Shown: one piece after another, positions 10,901 through 20,317 of the stretch
Numbering within the stretch: position 1 is the stretch's first letter
Layout: the number at the start of each line of letters is the position of its first letter
DNA from: Trichomonas tenax
Taxonomy: Eukaryota; Parabasalia; Trichomonadida; Trichomonadidae
Length of the DNA: 49,712 nucleotides
Assembly: GCA_023091735.1 (NCBI GenBank)
Contig: JALKBU010000307.1
Location: forward strand, 1-49,712
Reading direction: 5' to 3'
Program-made: the position numbers and the translations under genes
The notes under the pieces: generated by a model
What the model saw: only the letters and a program-made list of their open reading frames with translations
Told to the model about the DNA's origin: nothing
The model's database searches: none

Positions 10901-11386
10901 TGCTTTGCTGAGACGAGTTTAAAGGCAGTGGTGTCCAAAGGAATATCAGTTTTAGGAACAGGAGTCTTCCTTAACTCGAAATTGAACAATTTCACGTTTG
11001 CAGGTATTCAAGAAATTGGTGATTTCTGCTTTGAAAGGACACTTCTTAGTGTTGCAATTATTCCGAAGTTGACTGATCTCGGAGTTTCATGCTTTAGAAA
11101 CGCTCAGATGAAGTTTATTGATCTCAGAGATTCAGAAATGGCAGAAATCAATCTCGAAGCATTTTCTGGTTCCAATCTCGAGTATCTCATTCTTCCTGAC
11201 ACTCTCAAAGTGATTAACGGAACACTCCTTGGCGCACTGATATACTACTGCGGTGATGGTGAAGTCACCGGAACTGTTATTAAATGCGAAGGACTCTTCC
11301 TCAAATCAAGGAGCGACAAACTTTCCAACACAAACACAACTCATTTAGAAATGTGTCCGAAGTTCCCTTACGACGATGATGAATAA
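7901..11386 (+). CDS. BspA-like leucine-rich repeat surface protein
   Basis: A 1161-aa protein with a hydrophobic N-terminus (MWFLIFLFLAKS) that looks like a short signal peptide. About 40 tandem ~23-residue repeats of the TpLRR/LRR_5 type follow, with the signatures IGxxAFxxC, LKxVxLPxS and INxxAFxxT from about residue 95 to 1120. The family is hugely expanded in T. vaginalis and is linked to surface exposure and host or bacterial contact. The C-terminus (CPKFPYDDDE) has no membrane helix, so unlike anchored members this one would be secreted, or has lost its anchor. A decayed Cys-rich gene follows on the same strand. The ATG at 7901 is the first in frame with the signal peptide. Confidence 0.95.
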   Translation: MWFLIFLFLAKSEDLAEEATYFTMKVSDSNAFFLVDTENGNIFFTRTGSDEPSIETETNLKISSPTIFTDGKNFKIEGILQRAFAESKLKTVSIAIPLSKFGEGVFSGCESLEIVDLQSTNLTEIPSFTFFKCKSLKEVHLPSQLTNISYMAFGFCSIASVNFPSSLKVIETSSFEESGLKELNISNTKMQIILPSAFRRCTKLRKIELAATVAKISSSAFSQTALESINLGKGISSLESFSFCACTKLKTVDLSQTKLSHIGSFIFQYDYALEKVTLPNSVKLLQDDAFSFTGLKSFSFSSHIISIGNYVLRSCPNLVSVDFSNSQSNDVPKGLVSGCHNLAEVEFSELITEILDYAFANTAINEIQFPSRLKVIKSYSFFNCTKIQKLSLANTDVVEIGNFAFADCINLISIKFSNSITKLGKFAFSNTGFTSLEISPDLNYIGQGAFSKCVHLKSTDLTNIAIDALPSMMFENCTNLVEISWPGYQLIIGDRSFFGIGISSLTLPTTISFINNGAFQSCRNLKSINLNNILFDDLPDFAFADCSALSEIVLSQGAMKLGRFVFSGTALSKFIFSPSMVSIGAYALKGCINLKDADMSKVRFNHIPYGLFKDCSNLKNIIWPTIKFTIGNFCCSNTSIARFIAPLNLLGLGNYAFSYNIKLVSADLSTINFQFGSHLFYQSHKLENLSFPSKFHYAITDYCLAGTSIDIINLSANVTKIGIGAFEGCKKLTFVDISNLTIETLPINLFKNCIKLENVSVPYKINEIGDSCFENCKSLTEFNFTLQCDTIGHRAFAGTALKSIDIPDSTHFIDEYSFFNNKNLSRLNLQMPSVTIISKYAFCNCTNLSVLLLPTESHAIFSYAFSNTAIKSLTFEDLTTFIAPFAFYKCRKLKSVDLRKYNGKAVYGSVFANCSKLEKIELSNSVKAICERAFQGINIEVINFTKISQLGKMSFQSCHSLREVWLKDSEIDYVPEYCFYDCQNLTTVVLPDSAATLKDYCFAETSLKAVVSKGISVLGTGVFLNSKLNNFTFAGIQEIGDFCFERTLLSVAIIPKLTDLGVSCFRNAQMKFIDLRDSEMAEINLEAFSGSNLEYLILPDTLKVINGTLLGALIYYCGDGEVTGTVIKCEGLFLKSRSDKLSNTNTTHLEMCPKFPYDDDE

Positions 11387-11442
11387 TCTTATAATAAAAT
11401 GTTTGTTTATTTTCCATTTTTAATGATATAATTGAATCATGA

Positions 11443-11460
11443 TTCATTACATGTAATGAA
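11443..11460. repeat. 18-bp perfect palindrome after the BspA gene
   Basis: TTCATTACATGTAATGAA reads the same on both strands and lies 57 bp after the BspA stop. It could form a small cruciform or be a dimeric binding site. Its core ACATGT matches the centre of the recurrent TGACATGTAA motif. Confidence 0.6.
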
Positions 11461-11639
11461 GTGTTTCCCCCTCAAAAAAGAGAAAAGAATGCCAAAAATT
11501 TGGTTTCAAACTATTTTGAGCTGAGCAAAACTGCGTTGGTCAATTAGCAGAGATGCATGTCCTAGAAAAAACAAAATTCATTTTGCCCCAATAGTTTTGG
11601 TTATTATTTCTTATCAATTCATGGAAAATGCATAATTAA

Positions 11640-12209
11640 ATGTACTCGTGTTCATATAATGAAGAACTTTATTGGAATGCAAAATACTGTGTCAAATGCA
11701 GTTCACCTTGCAGACTTTGCGCAGGAACAGGTACATTTTGTATGACATGCATTGCAAATTTTGTATTTTCTGGAAGCAGATGCGAATGTCCTTCAGGTAC
11801 TTATAGATCCAGGATGCCAAATGAACGGTAATAACTTAGTTTGCCCTTCAGGTAGGAGACTTGTCAATGGAGATTGCATATGTGATAAAGAAACATATGA
11901 AAGATTTGGTGTGTGCGAACAATGTTGAAATAGTTGTTCATTCTGTGAAATGAACTCAGGAAATCTTATTTGTAATGAATGTAATGATCATTTTTATGTT
12001 GATAATGTTCTCAATGCCACGAAAGATGCCTTAGATGCAGTAGAAATATCGCAAATAAATGCACGCTTTGTAATGCTGGGAAAATTCTTGTTAAAGGGCA
12101 GTGCTTAAAATGTCCTGAACATCAATTTATCTCAAATGGAAAATGCTACAACAAAAACACTGCCCCACATTATTTGCAATTTATAACACAATTTCTCTCA
12201 CATAATTAA
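11640..12209 (+). pseudogene. Decayed Cys-rich (furin-like/EGF-like repeat) surface protein
   Basis: Closely spaced CxxC pairs appear in three frames. The frame at 11640-11831 reads through CVKCSSPCRLCAGTG and CMTCIANF, then stops. A second frame continues with CPSGRRLVNGDCICDKETY, an in-frame TGA (11926-11928) and NSCSFCEMNSG. The third runs from about 12010 through CHERCLRCS and CLKCPEHQFISNGKC to TAA at 12207-12209. The text is that of VSP-like/furin-repeat ectodomains. Frameshifts and one stop make it a pseudogene. The N-terminal signal peptide is missing, so the left end is truncated; it could be the lost 3' part of a larger gene. Confidence 0.7.
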
Positions 12210-12289
12210 TCATGTTTATATCAAAAAAATCTAATATCATTTTCATAACCATCAAACTCTTTACTGTAATTTATGTCTTTGCATCATTG

Positions 12290-13735
12290 CTATTCTTCTG
12301 GGAAAACAATATTAAAGAGGTGCAATAAATCTTCATGATAATTCGTTTCTTCGTCATCGAGAAGTTCGTTAATCTCATCATAGCCTTCTTGTTCTCCAAA
12401 AACATTTGGAAGGTTCATTCCTTTTTCTGTCGCTTCGTGTGCAACGAGTAATAAAGAATTGACGATTGTTGTCGCTTCATCAGGTTTTGTAATCGCGATT
12501 AAATGTAGAGCTAAAATTGTGAAATCTTGACATTTTGACATTACTTCTTCAATAAGGCCATGAAACATAATGTTTGAAATGACAACAACAGATAGAACTT
12601 TGCTCTCTGTGACTCCTGTTTGAAAATAATCCAAAACAATGTCTAAGATTGGAGATTGAACAAAATTGATGCAGAAATCATCAAAATTGTTATAAGTGAG
12701 TGTTTGCAAACATATAAATGCAGCATCAACATTGTTAACTTCAGGATTTTGTAGAACTTCTGCGATCAAATTCAAAAATCCATTTTCGAGATATTTTGTT
12801 ACGATTTCTTGGTAGCTCAGTGTTTCTGCGATTACTCTCCATCCATTGATATAGTTTTTGCTTGCAAACACACAAATACTATTATATGTCTGACATAGAA
12901 GAAAATTTGGAACAAAATATGAATGCAATTTGTCTGGAGATGAAACTTTAATGATTTCAAACAATGTGTCAAGAGCAAAAGGGTTTCTTTGATTGACAAA
13001 TAAGAATATATAACATAAGCCCTCTATAAATGTGCATTTATCACATGATTCGGAGTAAATAAGTATATTTTTGATATAATCGATACAAAGACACTTTAAT
13101 ACATTGATGTTTTCGTTATTAATCGAATTTCCAGCTATAAAATGTATTTTTTGAAGGTTTGGTTGAATTCTGACTGGATTCTTATCGATGCAAAACACAT
13201 TTAATATATCAATGATAGTTGACGTAATACTGAATTTCTCAATAAATTGAATTGTTGCTGGAAATTTAATTATTAAGCTGACAAGTATTGAAATGATATT
13301 ACTTGCTAATAAAATTGGTATGTTTTGTTGTAAAACGCTTGCAAATGTTGAAAGAAGTTGAGAATTTAAAATCATAGGAAAAGATTCGGTATTTTCATTA
13401 TAAAGTATATAATTTTCCAATACCATTATTACCTTTGGTGTAATTTCAGGATGAAAATTAGCAATTAACATTGATAATACATCAAATTGATAGATGTCAA
13501 TGAAAAAATGTGTAATAAGCTCTGGATTATCAATACAGAAGTGCTCTAAGTCTATAATTGCCTGTGAGATCCTATCTGCATCTGTAGAACAAAGATTTTC
13601 ATTGATTAAAATAAAAATTTCAGGAATGTCCATATTTTCATTGATAATTCGCTGCTCCATCTCTTCCTCTGATTCAGTGACAGTTGAAACATCGATATTC
13701 TGCTTCATTGCCTCTGTAAGTTTAAATTCTTCCAT
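12290..13735 (-). CDS. Armadillo/HEAT-like alpha-helical hypothetical protein
   Basis: The open frame reaches 13750, but that codon is GTG; the first ATG is at 13733-13735, giving 481 aa starting MEEFKLTEAMKQNIDV. After an acidic N-terminus (EEEMEQRI) the protein is almost all helix in pairs with Leu/Ile spacing typical of ARM/HEAT solenoids (for example LLSTFASVLQQNIPILLASN). No signal peptide or membrane segment is seen. Short ARM-like proteins of this type are common and unnamed in trichomonads. It is head-to-head with the 177-aa gene over a 498-bp gap. Confidence 0.8.
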   Translation of the reverse strand: MEEFKLTEAMKQNIDVSTVTESEEEMEQRIINENMDIPEIFILINENLCSTDADRISQAIIDLEHFCIDNPELITHFFIDIYQFDVLSMLIANFHPEITPKVIMVLENYILYNENTESFPMILNSQLLSTFASVLQQNIPILLASNIISILVSLIIKFPATIQFIEKFSITSTIIDILNVFCIDKNPVRIQPNLQKIHFIAGNSINNENINVLKCLCIDYIKNILIYSESCDKCTFIEGLCYIFLFVNQRNPFALDTLFEIIKVSSPDKLHSYFVPNFLLCQTYNSICVFASKNYINGWRVIAETLSYQEIVTKYLENGFLNLIAEVLQNPEVNNVDAAFICLQTLTYNNFDDFCINFVQSPILDIVLDYFQTGVTESKVLSVVVISNIMFHGLIEEVMSKCQDFTILALHLIAITKPDEATTIVNSLLLVAHEATEKGMNLPNVFGEQEGYDEINELLDDEETNYHEDLLHLFNIVFPEE

Positions 13736-14233
13736 TGTTGAAAAATTCACTTTTTAAAATCACATCAAATTATTTTTGGATTTTATGATGATATTGTTAA
13801 TTTCCATATAAAATTATTTTGTTTTGTCAACTTAAAATCGCAAAATGAGCAATTTGTGAAAATATCAAAATCGAAAAACTTATTAAGATTACATGGCACA
13901 CATTGGTATATGCAACACTAGATAAGTGCAAAACGGCACCAATCACAAAACTATTAAAACATACTTTGAATATTCAGAATTCTCAATTCAAAATGTCTTC
14001 AATAAATGTCAAAATGTATGCATCAATCTAATTATATTATTAGATATAAAAGTGATTTTGGTAAATAAACATAATGATTTTGAGTCAAAATAATGTAGAT
14101 TTTAAAATAACGATCGAAAATTCATTACATAATGTTTTTATTTTTGGAATTTTGGTGTTTTTATGATGTTCTAAGTTCAGTTTTGATGTTATTTCATTTC
14201 GGTATCAATTGGCAAAAAAAAAACAAAAAATTA
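13736..14233. other. Bidirectional promoter gap
   Basis: This separates two divergent genes. TTACATGGCA at 13889-13898 (TGCCATGTAA on the minus strand) matches the recurrent motif. TCATTT at 14194-14199 fits the Inr for the rightward gene, 38 nt before its ATG. Confidence 0.45.
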
Positions 14234-14767
14234 ATGAAAAGAGTTCCCTGTGAACCACAGCTTTTCACTCCACAGCCAAAACGTTCGCAGTGGAAAAGGA
14301 CGTCGCCGAAAAGTGAAAGAAAACATCCAAAACCATTATACGACGAAGAAGAATTTCAAAAGGAAATTTTGTCGCCTAAAAAACTTTCTCCGACATATGA
14401 TAATGTTGTGAGTGCAATAGTAAACCTCTCATTCGGTATAGAAAACATGAATCGAGTGATTAAGCAAATTATTGAATTCAAATCTAAACTTTTACCAATC
14501 CATTCATCAATAAAACAACTTACTGAACTGATTTTAGTTGCTGCGCGTTCTCCTTTTCCGATTGTTGAACTTTTATATCAATTTTTTTTTGAAATGGCGC
14601 AAAAAGTCTCTCCTAGCTATGACCAAACCACTAGAATAGTTGAGTCATATCGAGAATTATTGGATTTGATAATGGAACAAAATAATAATTCGATACCGGA
14701 CGAATTAAAGATTTCTTTGAATAATATACAGCAACAATTGAAGAATTATTACTTAGAAGATCTGTAA
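14234..14767 (+). CDS. Small basic/helical hypothetical protein
   Basis: The open frame begins at 14132, but the first 34 residues are hydrophobic AT-driven text. The ATG at 14234 (MKRVPCEPQLFTPQPKRSQW) follows an A-rich leader and an Inr-like TCATTT, so I start there, giving 177 aa. The N-terminal ~50 residues are basic and Pro/Ser-rich, likely disordered; residues ~60-177 are helical (FGIENMNRVIKQIIEFKSKL, ESYRELLDLIMEQ). No known domain is recognised. It converges on the S8 gene with 61 bp between the stops. Confidence 0.7.
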   Translation: MKRVPCEPQLFTPQPKRSQWKRTSPKSERKHPKPLYDEEEFQKEILSPKKLSPTYDNVVSAIVNLSFGIENMNRVIKQIIEFKSKLLPIHSSIKQLTELILVAARSPFPIVELLYQFFFEMAQKVSPSYDQTTRIVESYRELLDLIMEQNNNSIPDELKISLNNIQQQLKNYYLEDL

Positions 14768-14828
14768 TTTATGTGTATTTTACTTATTTATGGAAAAATT
14801 TAAAAATCTATAATACTTTTTAATAATA

Positions 14829-17549
14829 TTACAAATAAGTCCAACTTGGTGGCGTGACACTACTAGATTCGTTATCTGAATCTTTTTCTTTTGGAGTCTC
14901 TATAACAATTTCTTTCTTCTTCTTTGGAGCAAACATAAACTTCACGAAAATTCCGATTGCAATTGTCAATACCAAAAAGTCTAATTCATACCATATACCA
15001 AACCTCAAAAGATCATCTGATGAAGTGATAACTGAATAGAATTCGCGTGCTTTAATATTTGATAAACTATAATCATAATCTTCACCATAGAATGCATTAA
15101 GACATTCTAAACCTTCATTATCAGGTTTTTCCATATTCAATTTAAACCTGTGCGTTGGTGGGTTATTGTTGTAGCGCGACTTAAGAACACTCTTTTTGAT
15201 GTATCTGAATGGATAGTAAATGCTCGGGCACCCTTTTGTAGAGTTGTATTGAGAGATTGTTAAAACGCCGTGTGTTATGTAGTCAGCTGGATAATTACTG
15301 AAATTGATCGTCAAATTTCCATAATTAGTGAATGTCCAAGAGTAAACTGTGGAAAGTTTAGTTATGTTGAAAATTGTAGCATGCAATGTTTGTGTTTTAC
15401 CCATTCCAGGGAGACTTGATTCGTTGAAAGCAAACCTAAAATCTACAAGTTCTTGGCCATCAAATAATTCATATGATTTATGATTGTAGATCCTATATTG
15501 TTGCTTATTGTTAATAACTCTGAATGCGTTGGATTCAACAGACCTGTTGAGCAGTAGATGGCGAGCGCCAAGGATAACTTCCTTTCCATCTTCGAGCAAG
15601 CAAGGAACATGGAATGTGTAATTCTTTAATTGATTACAACTGATCTCGTTTTGAGTGAGTTTAAATCCGTTTGTTGGCAGTTTGAATAGCCTGTTACTGT
15701 CTGGCTGATGTAAATAAAATGATATAGACACATCATCTGTGCCATTGACATAATCTGAATGTGCTCCGTTGAATAAACCTGCATTAAATTGAGCTGTGAT
15801 TTCATCCATACATGTGACACTATCATTGAGTATTTTTATACCAGAAGTAGGATTATGATGAGTATCAAAAGCATGAACTGCTTGATTTGATGATATATTT
15901 TCTCCTGTATCAGATACAGTAACGTGCATTTGGACACCCCAAATTTGATTCATGGGGAGATATGATTTAAATTTAGCAAAGCATTTCCATGTTTTGCTGG
16001 TTAATTTTTCCCCGAAAAATCTTCGTGTTGTAAAAATGAATCTATTCCTTGGCAAATGATATACTCTACTGTGGCTATTGAAAAAGTTGCTACCAACGCC
16101 TGTATTTTTGATAAAATATGATGTGTTACTATTTGGACTTGTGACGGTAACGAGTAAATCACTAGAACTGTAGTTGTAGATACTAAATATGATGGACATA
16201 GTTTCTATTGTATAGTTTTCATACTCCTTTTGGAATTGAAAATCCAAACTAGTGCCAGATTCGTCCCCGAAATCTATGTAATGAAATGTTTTGGTTTTAT
16301 CGAGTCCTTTATCGTATTGAACTGATAAATTTATTTCTTTTCCTCGCATTTTTCTAAATTCAGTTATATTATCTGGACTGTTGATAGTTTTCAACATTTT
16401 CGGAAGATTTATCTGTCCGAAGCCATATGCTGGATTAAACCAAAATCCGGCGGCATTCTTTTCCCACATCATGTGATATGGATCGACAATGTCTGCTGTT
16501 GTTGCTGTCAAATACAAAAGATCACGATAATCCATGCGAAGACTGGCGTTTTCGAACTTTTTTGCAATGACTGCAGCAGCCGATGCAAATGCTGATACTG
16601 CAATGTTTGTGCCCATTCCGATTCGATAAGCTGTAGCATTACTAGGTCCGGCAACCTTGACTCCAGGCATCAAGCGAAGAGGGCCCTCGGTTGGTGTTTC
16701 TGTACCTCCTCCTGGTGCGCACGCAAACAATGCGTCAGACCACTGTGAATACCATGCAACTGATGATGAAAACGATGTGGCACCAATGACTAAAACCTTT
16801 GGGTTATAAGCAAAAGCTGTTTCTTGTGCGTCAACTGGAATACTGCCGTAATCACCTGCGGACATAAGTATAGTTGTGTTTTCTGCAATATCATCAACAA
16901 ATTTGTTCCATGTTTGGATTACAGCATATCTGAAGGTTCTTTTTTGATATTCAGGCTCATCAACGTCTTCTTTATCAACAGCATAATCTACATGTCTTGT
17001 TGAAATCACGAATATGTGTGGATTTTCCTTATGTATGTGATCTATGATGCCTTTATTAAATATATCGGAAACAGTGAGATCATAATTCGATGTATTAATG
17101 CAATAATACATAAATTCTGCATTCTCGATGCGGCTGAAATTTCCAAAAGCAACTGACATTGAGCCTGTTGCTTCATATTTCAAAATGAAATCATCATTTT
17201 CGTCATCTGTAGTGAAATTATCGCAATTAAAGTCACTGTTATTAATATGAATGGCGCGAGGAACAATCAATGAATGATTTTCATAATAGCCGCTTCCCAT
17301 GTACATTATTCTTATTCCTGAAACATTAGCTTCTTTTTCTGGTATTTCTATGTAATTGAATTTGGTATAGTTAGAGTAATAATTGGATTCCTGTGTTTGG
17401 CTGTAAGGATCCCAATAAATTATTTTGGCATTTTCAAGAATTGGTTGTGTAATCTCATAATCAGATGAAATGAACTCTCCCTCGGTCATATACCGAATAT
17501 AATAAGGAACTGCCGCGAATATTAAATGGAATAAGGAAAAGAATATCAT
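14829..17549 (-). CDS. Subtilisin-like (S8) membrane protein, probably inactive protease
   Basis: The open frame extends to a GTG at 17582; the ATG at 17549 gives a clean signal peptide (MIFFSLFHLIFAAVPYY), so I use 906 aa. The middle has the S8 fold: an ILMSAGDYG strand (~residue 229) where active enzymes have the oxyanion Asn in AAGN, then VLVIGATS and GTNIAVSAFASAAAVIAKKF (~residue 310) where the catalytic Ser motif GTSMA is expected. The nucleophile is thus Asn, and no HGT histidine motif is visible. A P-domain-like beta region follows (DLLVTVTSPNSNTSYF), then a C-terminal membrane segment (~853-870) and a charged tail. It is likely a surface pseudoprotease. A truncated relative lies at 20.3-21.06 kb. 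Confidence 0.88.
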   Translation of the reverse strand: MIFFSLFHLIFAAVPYYIRYMTEGEFISSDYEITQPILENAKIIYWDPYSQTQESNYYSNYTKFNYIEIPEKEANVSGIRIMYMGSGYYENHSLIVPRAIHINNSDFNCDNFTTDDENDDFILKYEATGSMSVAFGNFSRIENAEFMYYCINTSNYDLTVSDIFNKGIIDHIHKENPHIFVISTRHVDYAVDKEDVDEPEYQKRTFRYAVIQTWNKFVDDIAENTTILMSAGDYGSIPVDAQETAFAYNPKVLVIGATSFSSSVAWYSQWSDALFACAPGGGTETPTEGPLRLMPGVKVAGPSNATAYRIGMGTNIAVSAFASAAAVIAKKFENASLRMDYRDLLYLTATTADIVDPYHMMWEKNAAGFWFNPAYGFGQINLPKMLKTINSPDNITEFRKMRGKEINLSVQYDKGLDKTKTFHYIDFGDESGTSLDFQFQKEYENYTIETMSIIFSIYNYSSSDLLVTVTSPNSNTSYFIKNTGVGSNFFNSHSRVYHLPRNRFIFTTRRFFGEKLTSKTWKCFAKFKSYLPMNQIWGVQMHVTVSDTGENISSNQAVHAFDTHHNPTSGIKILNDSVTCMDEITAQFNAGLFNGAHSDYVNGTDDVSISFYLHQPDSNRLFKLPTNGFKLTQNEISCNQLKNYTFHVPCLLEDGKEVILGARHLLLNRSVESNAFRVINNKQQYRIYNHKSYELFDGQELVDFRFAFNESSLPGMGKTQTLHATIFNITKLSTVYSWTFTNYGNLTINFSNYPADYITHGVLTISQYNSTKGCPSIYYPFRYIKKSVLKSRYNNNPPTHRFKLNMEKPDNEGLECLNAFYGEDYDYSLSNIKAREFYSVITSSDDLLRFGIWYELDFLVLTIAIGIFVKFMFAPKKKKEIVIETPKEKDSDNESSSVTPPSWTYL

Positions 17550-18293
17550 TGACAAATTTTTGCACTTTTGTAAATTTGACACCTATCGAATTGAGATTAT
17601 TTAAAATTTTGATGGATTTTTAATCGACCCTATGATCTGTGCTTGTATTCTTCACCAAAACCAAAATTTAAAAATGTTTTAACCTTAAATAATATGATGA
17701 TGAAATTTTTTTGTGATAAATTGAAATGATAGTTACTCATTACAACTGATGGTGACTGCTATTGTTTGTTATTTGCTATGACACCCTTTGTTAAAATGGC
17801 AGACTTTACATGTCAAAATATATTTATAACTGCCATGTAAACATGCCACTTTTCGTGACTCTTTATTCTCCGTACAAAGTATAAGGTATTAAATATGATA
17901 TTGCTCCAGAGGCAAAATGTAATAGTGCAAAAATCATTGTCAGTTTTGCCAAAATAAATTGAAAGTTTTTTAGTTTTACAACATATGGCATTAAAAATGT
18001 AATGAGGGACATACTTTCTTTTTCATGGAAAATGCTTAGTTAAGGGTGCAGTACAGCCAGTTGTCACTTTTCCACAAAAAATGGAAAATCCAACATCAGA
18101 AGGGTTTTGGGTAAAACAAACACTTAAAATTGCTTAAATCAAAAGTCATGCTATTTCTCTAGAGGGTTCGAAAACTGCCCAAATTAGTTTCTAAATCAAC
18201 AATAATACGTGCAATTTAGAATCAATATCTTTATAAATATCATAATTTGGCATAAATACTATACTGATATAAGCATATACCTACATTCTAGAA
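17550..18293. other. Intergenic with motif copies
   Basis: TTTACATGTCAA (17805-17816) and TGCCATGTAAAC (17831-17842) match the recurrent motif about 260-290 bp upstream of the S8 gene. GGTGCAGTACAGCCA at 18045-18059 has a near copy at 35711. A run shared with 11618-11631 (TTCATGGAAAATGC) sits near 18021-18036. No gene is seen. Confidence 0.4.
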
Positions 18294-19681
18294 TCAAATT
18301 TTATCATTAATATCTTCATGTATATGATTAATATCAGATTTATTATTCAATTGTTCGACAACATATTTTTTATCAGTTTTATTATTTATTATAATTTATA
18401 AATCTTCATGTGTATGATTAATATTAGATTTATTATTTAATCTGTACTTAAACTATTAATTTCTTGAGTAGATGTTTGTTATTCTGGTTCTTCATTTATT
18501 TCGAGATCATGATCATCAGGTATTTTAGTGAAACTAGTTAAGTTATCATTTATTGAACATAATTGTCTAAATATTTCAGCAACTGTAAAAGTAATAAATG
18601 AATCATTATTTTTCTCAGTACCTTCAAAACTTATATTATTATCTTTAATCACACTATTAATATAATTCAATAAAACACCAGAACTAAGAAATAGCTTATT
18701 GAACTTTTCAGCAATTGTTGGTTCAGGTTCTACAGTATCTTCTTCTTCAGTAACTTCATTAATATCTCTAGTCATAATACTTCTAGTACCAACTCTAGAT
18801 AAGTTTCTAAGAAATGTTGTAACTTGACTGAATAAATTCATATTACTATCCATGACTTGTCCGGTAAGATCTTGTATCCAATTAATATTATTAGTAGTCA
18901 TAGCATTTGTTTCCGAAATGAATGTACGAAATGATCCTAAATTAGATGTAGTACCTTCTAACATATCTGATGACATATTAAATTTACCTGTAATTGTATG
19001 TGTAAACTCTTCCATTCTTTGAACCCATGTCGCTAAATTATTAAATACATCACCACTAGAAGATATAACATTTTAAACTTCACGTAATGTATCTAAACCT
19101 TGTGTCTTAGCTAATAATATTGATAATTGTAATATTTGATATTGTAGAGTAGCAAATGAACCAGCTGTTAAACCAGTATTTATTAAATCCCATATCCAAC
19201 CTCTAGCTGAAGCACCATCTTCACCATCTAAACCATCACGTCCTGGTGGTTCAGTATCACCTTTATCTCCTTTTAATTCATCATGATGTTTATTTAAATC
19301 TAATGTTAATCAATCTACATTTGTTTCATCACTAAATATATTAGATATTACTTTACCAGATACTTCTATAGGTTTTTTGAATTTAATTATATCATTGAAT
19401 TCAAAGTTATTATTTAGTAAACTAATCAAATAAATGATATATGTTAATGAATTTCTAATGGATTCATCAATTGTACTTTCTTTAAATATAATATCAGTAT
19501 TTGATATAAATGGTACGTATACTATTGTTTGTCTTGGATCAAATGTTCTATCTATATAAATCCTTCGTGATGTATTATCCTCAGATAATATTAAACTTAT
19601 ATTATCAAAACTTAATCTGTATTTACCAAATACTAAACACTTAGATCTTTCGCTAATATATGAATATGGAGCAACTGACAT
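18294..19681 (-). pseudogene. Decayed Maverick-like fibre gene with collagen-like repeats
   Basis: From the ATG at 19679-19681 the frame reads 123 aa to a TGA (19310-19312), continues in the same frame into Gly-X-Y text (GDKGDTEPPGRDGLDGEDG), hits a TAA (19073-19075), and runs on to a TAA at 18479-18481; 401 codons are in register. Beyond that, other frames carry two copies of LNNKS(D/N)INH(I/T)HED near 18395-18440 and 18305-18350, like the HxH repeats of phage tail fibres. Collagen-like triplets plus HxH repeats suggest a trimeric fibre of a Maverick/Polinton-type element. The stops and AT-driven decay make it a pseudogene. Confidence 0.7.
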
Positions 19682-19740
19682 TTTAAAATTAATAAAATAT
19701 GTATTTCTATTTGAAATCGACAGTTCCAGTAAATTACAAT

Positions 19741-20298
19741 ATGATTAATATTAACACAGAAATATCATTATATGATAGTGAGAATATTATGATACGTATT
19801 AAAAACGTTTCTTTCAATTCAATTATAATATTATGTGATGAAAACGATTACATAAAAATACAAACATCACAAGGTATTACAACTTATTATTTTACAACTA
19901 TGATGTCATTAGAGTTATTTTCAATTTCAGAATACTTATATCTAAATGTATTTCACAAAGATTTCAAAGTAAATTATAAGGATAATATGACATTAGAATT
20001 ATCCGGGGATATTTATTAGAATGTTCTCATAGAGCTAAATTAATATTAGGATTATATAATACATCATTATACATTCTCAGCAAATAATAATATTATAACA
20101 ATACCATCAAGTCCTATTATTAATTATGATAATAACTTATTTATTAAATCTAATATAATGAATATATCTGGTATAACTAATGAAAAGAAATCAGAATATT
20201 TATCTTTAATTTATAATATTAAAGAATTCATATTACCATTTGTACCTATTATTAGTAAAAAACCTGGAAACTATATTAAGATAAAACCTTATGAATGA
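19741..20298 (+). pseudogene. Decayed Maverick-like structural-type gene
   Basis: It starts with MININTEISLYDSE (ATG 19741; an upstream in-frame ATG at 19699 would leave only 17 bp to the divergent gene). The first frame stops at a TAG near 20017-20019. Protein text resumes in a second frame (ECSHRAKLILGLYN) and then in a third (IITIPSSPIINYD to KKPGNYIKIKPYE), ending at TGA 20296-20298. Two frameshifts break it. Base composition and position match the fibre gene, so both belong to one inserted fragment. It is beta-rich in appearance; I cannot name the capsid or fibre role. Confidence 0.6.
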
Positions 20299-20317
20299 AA
20301 TAACCAAATGTTTATAA

